Source: Megachile rotundata (Eukaryota > Arthropoda > Insecta > Hymenoptera > Megachilidae). From it: DNA of 64,000 nt. How positions within the stretch are numbered: the stretch's first letter is position 1; every line of letters begins with the position of its first letter. A program made the position numbers and the translations under genes. The notes beneath the pieces were generated by a model. The model was not told the origin of the DNA, searched no databases, and saw nothing but the letters and a program-made list of their open reading frames with translations. The DNA is taken from positions 15,128,001-15,192,000 of the forward strand of contig NC_134993.1 in the NCBI RefSeq assembly GCF_050947335.1, read 5' to 3'. Shown one piece after another: positions 34,239 to 46,700 of the stretch.

Positions 34239-37200
34239 ATGCTCACCACAAAGGTTTTTTTTAGAAAAACTAAAGGAGGAAATGTGTTTAAGGTATTGAA
34301 AATTAAAAACAATTACTTGACTAAAAGTTATGTAAATCTGTTCTTTGGAATATTGCTCAAACTAAACGTTGTTCATTAAATGAACAGACTTTCTTATTGC
34401 TAATATTAAAATTCTTTCTCTGTCCAGACTGTTAGAGAACATTACCTTAGAGATGATATTCACTGTGGCTCTAAGGCATGCGACAAATGCTTATACAGAC
34501 ACCGTAATGTTATTTTGGATGACGAAGATTCAAGCGTAAAAAGTTCCAAACTATCGTATCCATATTATCTTCTGCTTGATACTAACATTATTTTGGATCA
34601 GGTAAAGTCTACATTAACATAAATATTATTACAAAGTTGTAATACTGATTTTGTTATTTTCATAGAACTACTATTATTTTAGATTGATATTTTAGAAGAA
34701 AATATTATTTGCAACGTTATAATTTTGCAAACAGTGTTAGAAGAAGTAAAACATAGAAGCTCTACTGTGTATAAAAAATTAAAAGACATAATAGCAGATA
34801 CACATAGAAAATTTTATATATTTGTGAATGAACATCATAAGTATGTCTAATATTTATATTTATGATATAGATCTTGTATCATGTTATTAAATACTGCATT
34901 TTATATGTATGTACAGAGAAACTTACATCGAACGTAACCCAGGTGAAAGTGCGAATGATAGAAATGACAGAGCAATTAGAGTTGCAACAAAGTGGTATAA
35001 TACGCATTTAAATTTGAGTGGTTGTAAAACTAAAACTGTATTACTAACTGACGATGTCCACAATAGAGAATTGGCAGAAAAGGAAGGGATACCTGTCCTT
35101 TCAAGTAAAGTTTCTTTCATTAATTATATCATTTCAGAAGTATTGTTGTCTTCCCTTTAACTTACATTAATGTTATTTTACAGTGGAAGATTATATTGTT
35201 TCACTGGAAAATTCAGGATTTCTGGCAGATAAATTATGTAAGAAAAGTTATAGTGCGAATTCAGACGGTCAAGCATTTTTTCCATGTCATCTTACACCAT
35301 CTGAATTACATGACGGGATCAAAAATGGAAAACTTTTGCAAGGAACATTTGCCATATCGAGAGAAAACTTTCTTGAAGGATTTGTGAATGTAGAAGGAGT
35401 TGAGAAGCAAGTAAGTATTTATATTCTATATTTTTCACACATATGTATTTATTACATATATTTGATTGTAGATTTTTATCCAAGGTCGCAGTAACCTTAA
35501 TAGAGCAGTGGATGGAGATACAGTTGCAATAGAACTCTTAGCAGAAGATCAGTGGTCATCTCCCAGTGACATTGTTTTGCAAGATGAAGAAGTAGCAGAT
35601 GACGATGTTATAGAAACTGACAAGGTGTTGGACAAAATTATTTCTTCCAGCAAAATGCAGAAGACACCCACTGGAAAGATTGTTGGTATTATCAGAAGAA
35701 ATTGGAGACAATATTGTGGGATACTGCAGCCTAGTAACATAGAAGGGGTAAATGTTTAGGAAGCTGTCATAATTAGCTCATATATATATGTATATGATGT
35801 GTTTATTTCATCATTCTGTCCTTTCTGTATATAGAACGTCAGACATCTGTTTGTGCCAGCTGAACGAAAAATACCTAAAATAAGAATTGAAACTAGACAA
35901 TATACAGTGTTAAGCAAACAAAGAATTATTGTTGCTATTGATTCCTGGCCTCGCAATTCTAGATATCCTCTTGGTCATTTCGTACGTGCATTGGGTGCAA
36001 TAGGAGATAAGGCCACAGAAAACGAAGTAATACTTTTAGAACACGATGTACCACACAGCCGATTTTCTGATGCAGTTCTTAGTTCACTTCCAAAAATGCC
36101 TTGGTCTATCACAGATGGTGTATGTATGAACATACAAGTGATTAACTTTAATAAAATTAATATGTATATCAAATATTTTGTTTCTAGGACATAGAACAAA
36201 GAGAGGATCTCAGACATTTAGATATATGTTCAGTGGATCCACCAGGGTGTACGGACATTGATGATGCGCTTCATTGTAGAAAATTACCAAACGGTAACTT
36301 TGAAGTAGGTGTACATATCGCGGATGTAACACACTTTATTAGACCGGGAACTGCATTAGATAAAGAGGCAGCTTTAAGAGCTACAACTGTATATTTGGTT
36401 GATACAAGAATTCAAATGATTCCAGGTATATTCTTTTAAGATTTCATTTTTCTCAGCTCATTATTTGTTATTCTAATGTTGCCTGTTTATGTTTATAGAA
36501 CTACTCAGTACAAATCTTTGTTCTTTAAGAGGAAATGTAGAAAGGCTAGCCTTTTCTTGCATATGGGAACTTGATAAAGACGCAAATGTAATTAACACGA
36601 GATACTGTAAATCTGTGATTTGTTCGCGAGCAGCTATGACTTATGACGAGGCCCAGTTAAAAATTGATGATGCTAGTCAACAAGATTCAATCGCGATATC
36701 GTTAAGGAACCTTAATAGCTTAGCAAAAAAATTAAAAAAGAGACGTTTAGAGAATGGGTACGTAGCTTTTCATTAAAATTTTTTATTCGAATGTATAAAA
36801 CTAAATTGCTTTCAATCGTAGTGCACTAGTATTAGCGTCTCCAGAAATACGGTTTCAAGTGGATTCCGAAACGCACGATCCCATTGATGTGGAAGCCAAA
36901 AAATTGAGAGAAACTAATTCTATGGTCGAAGAATTTATGTTGCTTGCGAACATTTCAGTTGCTAACAAAATTGTAGAAGAGTTTCCAGAGTGTGCAGTAT
37001 TAAGGAGGCATCCAGAACCACCACCTGCCAATTTTGAACCACTTATAAAAGCTGGAAAAAATCAGGTATGAAAAAGTTACATGGAGAACAAGATCATAGG
37101 TAATGTTTATACATTCTCAATACTTAATTATTTGATTAGGGCTTTATTATAAACACCAACACGGGCAAAGAATTGGCAGAATCTTTAGACAAATGTCATA

Positions 37201-38216
37201 AAGCAGACAACCCTTATTTCAATACCATGTTAAGGATACTCGCTACACGTTGCATGATGCAAGCTGTGTATTTTATCAGTGGCATGCATCAACCAAGTGA
37301 ATACTTTCATTATGGTTTAGCGTGTCCTATTTATACTCATTTTACGTCGCCTATTCGAAGGTAAAGTTGGAAACATCTTAATCAAGATAATTTAAAAAAC
37401 AAGAAATATGTATTTAATTACATTCTTTTTTATTTACTTCGTCCTGTAGATACGCGGATATAATGGTTCACCGATTATTAGCAGTTTGCATTGGAGCTGA
37501 TGCAACTTACCCTAATTTATTGGATAAAAAGAAAAATCATTCACTTTGTCATCATTTAAATTACCGTAATAAAATGGCACAGTATGCTGGCCGAGCATCT
37601 GTTGCACTTAATACACATGTTCGTATTTATCAAATTTTATAAAATTAGCTTACAAGTTTTGTCGAAAGTTTACTAATAACATTCTTATTTTTGTAGCTGT
37701 TCTTTAGAGAAAAAATACAAGATGAAGAAGGATATATACTTTTTGTTCGAAAAAATGCATTGCAAATATTAATACCAAAGTATGGCTTGGAAGGGACTTT
37801 GTATTTGAATAAAAACAAAACAGAGTCAGTAGAGTTCAAGTATAATAACGAAGATCATTCGCAGACTTGTGGAAACGTTGTGTTTCGTACTTTCGATCCT
37901 GTTATAGTACAGATAAGTTTGGACAGATCCAATGTACAGCATGAAAAATTATTGTTTAAACTGGTCAAACCATATGTAAGTATATTATACGCTATGCAAG
38001 AAATCGTCATTGTGTTCATTAAATATTCATAAGAACATCTGTGCGCAGATACCAGGTTTCAGTGTACCGTCAGTAAACACAGAATGTTCAGCGATTATGG
38101 TAGTAGAAAATCCGAAAGCAGAAGTACCGAAACGAAAAATGGACGTGCAGAAAACGTCAGGTGACAACCCTAAAAGTGATGGAAATAAAAAGAAAAGGAA
38201 GAAGAGGAAGAATTAG
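34239..38216 (+). CDS. Dis3: Dis3/Rrp44, catalytic subunit of the RNA exosome
   Basis: Fourteen exons: 34239-34292, 34428-34601, 34683-34840, 34917-35104, 35184-35410, 35472-35747, 35835-36119, 36188-36425, 36499-36757, 36822-37065, 37140-37360, 37450-37618, 37697-37975 and 38049-38216. They total 2940 nt, 979 residues. Dis3 is the processive 3'-5' exonuclease and PIN endonuclease of the exosome. The N-terminus has the cysteine-rich CR3 motif (CGSKACDKC) and the PIN domain (YLLLDTNIIL, LTDDVHNR). The cold-shock domains follow. The RNB domain shows the Mg2+-binding DPPGCTDIDDALH, then ADVTHFIRPG, RETNSMVEEFMLLANISVA and YTHFTSPIRRYAD. The S1 part has IPKYGLEGTLY. The tail is lysine/arginine-rich (KKKRKKRKN). 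The exon 7 donor was set at GTATGT after ACAGATGGT because it keeps phase 0 with the strong TTTCTAG acceptor. Confidence 0.96.
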
Positions 38217-39122
38217 TATTACTACGTACTATTTTTATGGGAAATATTTTGTAAATTATAAATTGAAAATACATTTGGACAACATTATTTTATTTGTGTA
38301 TTACAAAATTCACCAGAAAAATATTTTCAGAAACTATGATTTTTATTGAAGTAATTAAATACAAAAACGAATATTTAAGAATACAGAAAATATGATTTGT
38401 TATAGTACAGATATTGGTTGTAACAAAAATGTAAATATGTACATAAATCTGTGTCATGTATCAATCATATTGATAACAAAATTTGTTAGTCAATATGAGT
38501 ACATATATGATATCACTGTTGTAAGTTTCACAAGCGAGATAACAATAATTGTACCTCAATAATTTAATAAATAAAACGTAGGAAAAATGATTTATTTTTT
38601 CAATAAAAGACGACGTAGCAACAAGAGATTTTCTTTTATATACATATAGGATCGTTTTTGTGGAAACATCTACTCTACTCTAATCTGATACTTTCTGGTT
38701 GCGCCAAGAATGGAATTCGTGCTACCAACATTATCGCGTGACTAGAGATATTTTGGTAAAAGCAAACTTTAAAATTAGAACGTCATTTGTTGTGCTGCTT
38801 TAATTCGCACGACTTATTTCTTTTGGATTTGTGGTGACGGTAATTTGGGTGTATGCGGTAAAACGACGGAACGTTCTCGAGTTGAAAGTTGGTGTTTTGA
38901 TGTTTGTAGTTCCGGCGAAGTAGAACAACGAAACAGACCACGGGGGTCACACGCGGGGTACCGATACGCGTGTACGGTGTGCGCGGATATCATAAATAAT
39001 TATTTTTTTAAACCCCGTCCCAATTGTAACTGCAGTTAAATCGAAATCCTGCACGTAGTGTAGCGTGATTTCCGTGTTCGATTAATCTACGAAGCCGGTT
39101 CGACTACTGAACTCTAATAAAT
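38217..39122. other. Dis3 3' UTR and eRF3 5' region
   Basis: A polyadenylation hexamer AATAAA lies at 38569-38574, about 350 bp after the Dis3 stop. The eRF3 promoter and 5' UTR should follow. Short frames at 38.85-39.04 kb have no family signal. Confidence 0.5.
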
Positions 39123-41939
39123 ATGGCGAATAGTTTAGCACCAGATTCGTGGGAACAGCAGGCGGATAACGGAGACATCGCTCCACCACAGGATAAGTCC
39201 ATCGAGAGCAAATTTTCCACTTTAAACGTAAATGCTGCGGAATTCGTGCCTTCCTTCTGCATTAACTCTTCACCGCAGAACAGTAATACGGCCGACAGTT
39301 CCTGCAATGTCGCTGTCATGATGAATACTGTAACCACTTCTATGCCTCCTGAAATACATCATGGTTAGTCTACATATGAAACTTGACTGACTATCAACTA
39401 TGTTCTTTTCAATAATTTTACATAGTTTTAATATAGAAATGTTGGGTTGGAGTTCCTGTTGTTGTAAGATGGATGTAATAACCCTTGCGGCTAACCCCTA
39501 TCGTACACAGATTCTTATTTCTTTTGTACCTATGATAGACAACTGTAGATTAATAAAATTTGCCAGTGTTTCAAATTGTAAACAGTTTCTTCTTCATAAA
39601 TCCACTGCGATTTGTTATTTACTAAAAGAGGAAACGATTTGCAACATATTGTATATACATTTAATATTGACTCACGAAACAGAAAACATGAAGTTAGCAA
39701 TATAATTCATTGAAATGAGTGATAAATGTTGATAAAATATGGAACATATCTCCATTGTAGAAAACATTGTTGTAATATATTTCATAGACTTGAGATCAAA
39801 ACAAAACATTTCAGTTTTTCTTGTGTTTCTTTCAAATTGATTTATTTTCTGTAAAAGCAGTTTATACAGAGTGTAGTTACATATTTCAGAGGTAGCACAG
39901 ATTATACAAAGAGCATAATGTTTTGTAAAAAAACTTTTATGGTTTTAGTTTAAGTTAAATTTATTTATTTATTTATCACAGGCAATACTACTCCAGTGGT
40001 TCTACCAGATCCAGTGGGTACTCGAGTGGAAGAACCACCTGCTGGGGGAGGGGCTCCACCTCCGAATGTTACCGATCAAATAAATACTAGTCCTGAGCAT
40101 CAACCAGCTGATTCTTGGGAAGAAGCAGCAGTAGATGGCGATCCTCTTTTAACTCCTGAAAATGAAGAAGTACGATTAAGTTTTTATAAAGAGCTTGATA
40201 TATATAAGAGAAGCACTTCTAACTTTTATTTTGGTATAGTTAATAATCTGCTTATTGGTTTGACTTATGTGAATATGTTTCAGGCTGAAAATGAAGAAGA
40301 TGAAGAAATGGTTGTTAAAATACCTAAGAAAAAACCTGTTAAAGTAGCAGAGGACACTAAAAGTAAAAAGGAACACGTTAATGTTGTTTTTATAGGACAT
40401 GTTGGTACGTATTTTAATGTGTTAAAAGAGTATACAAATTTGAAATTGTATTAACATTATTATCATCTTTTTCACAGATGCAGGAAAATCAACAATTGGA
40501 GGACAAATTATGGCATTAACAGGAATGGTTGACAAAAGAACACTAGAAAAGTATGAAAGAGAAGCGAAAGAAAGAAGTAGAGAAACATGGTACTTGAGTT
40601 GGGCTCTAGATACCAATCAAGAAGAACGAGAAAAAGGAAAAACGGTGGAAGTTGGTAGAGCGTACTTCGAAACTGAACGAAAGCATTTTACGATATTAGA
40701 TGCGCCTGGTCATAAGAGTTTTGTACCTAATATGATTGGTGGAGCAGCACAAGCGGATCTCGCTGTTTTAGTTATATCTGCGCGAAAAGGAGAATTCGAA
40801 ACGGGTTTTGACAGAGGTGGTCAAACGAGAGAACACGCTATGTTAGCCAAAACTGCTGGTGTTAAACATTTGGTTGTGTTAGTAAATAAAATGGATGACC
40901 CAACGGTGGAATGGGACGAAGGGAGGTATAATGAATGCAGGTAAGTTTTATATTCTCGTTATAAATCTAATTCTGTAGATTGTCATACTAATTGTCACTT
41001 CATTTAGGGATAAAATACTGCCATATCTGCGTAAATTGGGATTTAATCCCGCGAAAGATCTTACATTCATGCCAGTCTCAGGGCAACTTGGTATTGGCTT
41101 AAAAGACCCAATACCGGAACACCTTTGCACGTGGTACACTGGCCCTCCATTCATATCCTTCATTGATTCTCTACCCTCGCTTAATCGTAAAAATAATGGA
41201 CCGTTTATCATGCCGATTGTTGATAAATATAAAGATATGGGAACGGTGGTAATGGGAAAAGTTGAAGCTGGAGAAGCAAAGAAAGGACATTCGCTACTTG
41301 TTATGCCGAATAGGGTAAAAATATTTTCATTTCAACATTGACTGTTAAACTGATCAGTTTACTTATTTAATTGTATTGTATTAGACGGCGGTGACAGTGG
41401 ATCAGTTGTGGTCGGACGATGAAGAAGTGACATCGGTTGGACCTGGAGAGAACGTCAAAATCAAGTTAAAAGGCATCGAAGAAGAAGACGTGAGCCCTGG
41501 ATTTGTCCTGTGTGACAGCAACAATCCAATAAAAACAGGAAAAGTGTTTGATGCCCAAGTCGTTATATTAGAGCATAAGAGTATCATCTGTGCTGGGTAT
41601 AGTGCAGTAATGCATATTCATTGCGCTGCAGAAGAAGTCAGAGTGAAAGCATTGATTTGTCTGGTCGATAAGAAAACGGGAGATAAGAGTAAAACAAGGC
41701 CGAGGTTCGTCAAACAAGATCAAGTGGCAATAATGAGAATCGAGTGCGCTGGTGTCATATGCCTTGAAAGATTTAAACTATTTCCACAAATGGGACGTTT
41801 TACCCTTAGGGATGAAAGTAAGTATACATATATATACTGTATGATTAAACTAATCTGTTTAAGAGCAGCATTATAATTTTTCTTATCGTTTTCAGATAAG
41901 ACTATTGCAATTGGTAAGGTGCTGAAAGTGGTGGAGTAA
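39123..41939 (+). CDS. eRF3: eukaryotic peptide chain release factor GTP-binding subunit eRF3 (GSPT1)
   Basis: Exons 39123-39363, 39982-40169, 40284-40404, 40478-40940, 41008-41314, 41385-41817 and 41896-41939 total 1797 nt, 598 residues. eRF3 is the GTPase that works with eRF1 at stop codons. Near residues 36-49 is a PAM2 motif (STLNVNAAEFVPSF), the known contact for poly(A)-binding protein. An acidic linker follows. The elongation-factor-like GTPase has GHVDAGKST (G1), split across the exon 3-4 junction, then DAPGHKSF (G3) and NKMDDP (G4). Two beta-barrel domains end with RFTLRDENKTIAIGKVLK. The 114-nt intron at 40170-40283 has no in-frame stop, so retaining it would insert 38 residues. Confidence 0.97.
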
Positions 41940-43718
41940 AGTTACTCAACTGTGACCACAGATTGGGATAATAATCGACTTTGATAACGAAGAATACAGA
42001 AAAGACGCAAGCCAAACACAGTACGCACGAGAAAAAAAACGGAACTAGCGTGACTGCTCGCGAACTACTGTTAATGTAATATACACTCATCTTACACAAG
42101 AAGCAAAAGAATTTTACATCAAAGAAAAGCACATACATCGTATGCACAGACAGTTGGGCCGGGGTTTGGGGTCAATTGGGGGAGGGGAGGGTATTTATAA
42201 CCTGAAATAAAGAAAAAAACAAACAAACAAATAGATTTGATTATATAGATAAGGAGACAAACAACTAAAACTCAAGAGCGCGTGTTCCTCCTAATTAGGT
42301 AAGCTGAACGACAGCACTCACGTCGAGTTCATAACAAAACGGATTAATGATCAAACTGATGAATAGTGTCTCCTTGATATTGTAAAACACGATATTTTTA
42401 TTCTTCTGAGGTGCGAGACATTAATGAACGTAAAGAAGAAGATACCGATTATGAGATAAAACTAAGAAAAAAAAACAAATATTATTAATATTATTATAAT
42501 GATTATTGAATAATTATTATTGAATAATTATTATTAAATTGGTGGTAAGAAATGAGGGAAAAAGATAAAACAAAAAGTTTATTAAATCAACCAGATAGTG
42601 TTACACGACAATTTATAATTATAAAATTAATATTATTATTACTATTATTATACTGTTTCTTATTACATTGTCATTAAAAACAAATTTGCAACAAAATTGT
42701 GCTCTACTAATTTTGATAAGAGATTTTTCATGTGTATGGTTGATTTGCTTTTTCTTGCACGTACTCTATTTCTGTTAATTCGATTGGTGTTGTTCGATGG
42801 CGCCAAAGGTTCGTGTATTGTATCGATGTACTACGTGTCTGTTAACACCAGATGTTCTTACACTTGTGCTTTTCCAGAAAGAGTTTCGATGATTTATAGC
42901 GTTACATGCGATCAAAGAAAATTAATGTCGAGATTTAACTGAAAAGGAAGTTAATATAGAGAATTTTCAAAGCAGACATTTTGTGAGTGCTTTCTTTACA
43001 TGTATTACTGCTTTTTTCTTTTCTTTGCTATTTTATTCTAACAAACACTAAAACGATCTGCGTCTTTCGTCCTGTTTCATTTCTCTTTACTGTACGATAT
43101 CGGATCATTTACGATTCCACTTTATTTAATGTTTTTATAACGAATCAGCTGTAGCAACAATACGAATCATTAATTTTATTTCTATAAATTGTTCGGAAAC
43201 ATTTACTGTACGAGTTGTTATAATTTTTAAACTTGTTAATATAATATTCCTATCGGAATCTTAAAGTAATACATTTTACACTTTTTTTTCCTCTTATTTT
43301 TTATATCATTTCAGTAATACAGATCAAAGTAACGGCGTAAAATGTATTGAGAAACTTACACAAATTTCGAAGAATTTATTCTTTTTTGTAATGTTAACAA
43401 AAATATACATGGTTGTTTTCAAAATAACTTTTTCATACTTTAAGGTACATTATCTTTATATAAGTGCAGCAAAGGCCTAACGGTGAGTGATACTATCAAG
43501 TTTAGTTTAGCTTTCGGCTCCGTTTGCTGTTCCAAAATGTTTTTTACTGCGTTTTTAGTGCAATTGATTTGTTAACTCGAATTTTTGACACGTGTTTGTC
43601 AAACATTCCTATGCGTGTCGTCTATATATCGTGCGTAGGTTTATTACATTTTATATAACAATTATTGAAAAGAAAAGAAAGTTTATATAATAAAGTGGTC
43701 AAATCTTAACTGCACTTA
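41940..43718. other. eRF3 3' UTR and convergent intergenic DNA
   Basis: No coding region. It contains a G-run cluster followed by AATAAA, likely the eRF3 3' end, and then the 3' side of ACSS3 on the other strand. Confidence 0.6.
42161..42211 (+). promoter_or_regulatory. G-quadruplex-capable tract before a polyadenylation signal
   Basis: Runs of four, four, five, four and three G separated by short loops (42161-42191), followed 15 nt later by AATAAA (42206-42211), all in the eRF3 mRNA sense. The number and spacing of the runs satisfy the usual four-run quadruplex rule. Confidence 0.6.
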
Positions 43719-46700
43719 TCATTGAGGATCAGGTGCTAATTTGGCGTATCCAAGTTTCTGAAGTACCTCTTTGATTTCATGATACACCGATACATCCTCT
43801 ATTGTACTTGATATCTGGGAAGAAAAAACGATTTTACATTGGCGAATAACGAATGAATAAACATTGAAAATATCATTCCAGTTCTAGTGCATTTACTGGT
43901 ACAGAAAGTTTCCTTACCTTAACCAGCTTTGAATGTGCTAAATCGGAGATTGATTTTCGCATAATTTTTCCTGAACGCGTGCGAGGCAATGCTCGTACAG
44001 CAGCAGCTATTCTAAACGATGCTATGGGACCAATTAAATTTCTCACCCGCGCTACGAGTTCCTCGTTGATTTGTTTCTCATTTTTTGCTGTATCTACATT
44101 TCATATTTTCATTACTGAATATAAAGGAATTTTTTATTTACTATTTTTACCTTCTTTCATTATATAAAGACATAAAGGAATCTCTCCTTTAGTCAGGTCG
44201 GGTACACCGACCACAGCAGCATCCACGACATCAGGATGAGTCATGATGACGTCTTCAAGGGCGGATGTGGATAGTCTGTGACCAGCGACGTTGATTACGT
44301 CGTCGTCGCGTGCCATCACGTAGATGTATCCATACTCGTCTTTGTAACCGACGTCCATGGTGTCATAGTAATCCTGATACATTGTTAATTAAATCATGCT
44401 CAAGATTTACTTACAGCAGATAAAATTAGACTCACCGGATACCTCGAGAAATATATTTGTTTAAATCTTTCGTCGCACTGATAGAGAGTAGATATACAAC
44501 CAGGTGGCAGTGGTAATTTTATAGCGATTCTTCCTAACTCATGGCATTTTGCCTCACTACCGTCATCCCGTAAAATATCAACTGCAAACAGAGAAATTAT
44601 TTTAGTAGTTAGACTAGAGTGATATGGAGTAAAACTTACTGTGGTAGCCGGGAATAGGAAGACCAGTACTGTGCTTTGGTAAACTAGCATTGTGACCATA
44701 TCCTAAGCACAGTGCTGTAATCGCATGACCAGTTTCCGATTGCCACCAGTTGTTCAGAATGGGAACCTTGAACACCTTCTCCGCCCACATTTTGGTTTCG
44801 TGATCGCAAAACTCTCCGGCGACGAATATTGTTTTTAACCTGTAAATTAATTTTGTTAGATATACAATGATATGTTGTGTAGTCTAGTCAGCTTACGATT
44901 TAGTGGAATATCTGCTTCCTAGTAATACATCCGGATCAGCGCGTCTTATTACTCTAAGTGCAGTAGGTACGCAAAACAATGCGTTCACACTGTGTTGTTC
45001 TATTATCCTATAAAAATAGAATCTTAATTAGATGCTTAATACTTAGCTAAATACAAGTTCGTGAATCATTGTTACTTTGAAACTGCTAACCAATTAATTA
45101 ATAAAATTATACAAGTTTATACCACGTGTGACTTAATGGTCAACTGAGGATACTACGAAATGTAATTAGATACGTCCGCCAGATAAGACAAAGTATATTC
45201 TTCATTTAACCTAAATTACTTTCTTTGTACGCATTTGTCATTCTTAAAAGATTGAAGGTCGAATGTGATTCATGAACCTAAAGTATTGCGCAGCATCCGG
45301 TGTCCTGTCAGGTTTTCCTTCATACATGACGCTGGTCGCACCGTAGGTAAGAGGTCCGTAACAGATGTAAGAGTGGCCGACAACCCACCCCATGTCCGAG
45401 GCGACCCACCAAACAGAATCTTTATCCACACCATAAACCGTTTTCATCGTCCAGCAAACCGAAACCAGATGTCCACCGACCGTCCTCAGAATTCCTTTTG
45501 GTTCACCTTTAACAACAATGTTTCAATATTTAATGTATTCAATAAGTGTAAGGTGTTCATTGTACTTAAGACATTAAGTTGTTCATTTCGAACAACTTCC
45601 TGCGATGTTTATATAATCAGATCATTGTGCATTACGATATTAAAAACAAAGACGCGGGCAGTTAATTATCGTCGCGCATAATACATTGTATAAATTTCGT
45701 ATTCGCAAAGAATGAATTTCGCAACGTGTAAAAGACTATTGACAACTCTCACACTAATTTCAGCAATGAAAGCTAATAAATTTCGTCGGAATAGATTTTA
45801 CAAAAGAAGATTTTTTACGATCTAATTATAAGATAAACTTGATCTTCATTGTTCTTATCACAGGTTCAGTTTAGTGTCAACCTGCAATAATCAATGTATG
45901 ATTAACTTTTCATTCATGCAAGATTACCTGTTGTTCCTGATGTATACAAAATATACAAAGGATCGTTCGCCTCGACGGGCTGACATGGATGAGGTTTCGA
46001 CTTGTTTATCACGTCATCCCAGTCGTACTGATCTTCCAATAAAAAGCTTTGCCATATATTTCTTCTCTGGAATATGATACATCGTGGTTTTTTAACAGTA
46101 ATAAGATTCAAGGCGCCGTTAAGCATCGTTGTATACCTTCAAATAAAATTACATGTATTATCAATTGTTTTAATATAATTTTCAAAATAAAATAAAATGT
46201 ACTTGATAATTTTGGTCGGTTCCATGCCACAACTGGCAGCGATTATTACTTTGGGTTTCGCGTGTTCTATTCTAGTTGCTAATTCCTTTGCGGCGAAACC
46301 TAAAATTAATTTAAAAAAGTTAATTATAATGTTAAGAACACGGGGTATAGTAGATTTCAAGCGGTGGAAGTAGTATAAGTCAATAAAGTCGAATGTGACA
46401 AGTTTAGGTATGTATTGCTTCGATTTAAAAAGAGGAATTTTACCGCCAAATACTACTGAGTGAGCTGCACCGAGACGCGTTGTCGCCAACATGGCTATTA
46501 TAGTTTCTGGAATAAGCGGCATGTAGATAATTACTATGTCCCCTTTGCGGACGCCCATATCAGCCAATGCACCAGCCAACAAAGATGTTTTCTCCATAAG
46601 CTCATTGTAAGTTACTCTTCGAATGGTCGACGTTAAAGGGCTATCGTGGATCAACGCTGTTTTGTTTCCGTTTCCCGCGTAAACGTGCCGGTCAACTGCA

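Noticed and set aside
39400..39705. 101-codon frame in the first eRF3 intron
   Set aside because: Removed by well-supported splicing between 39363 and 39982, with no family match.
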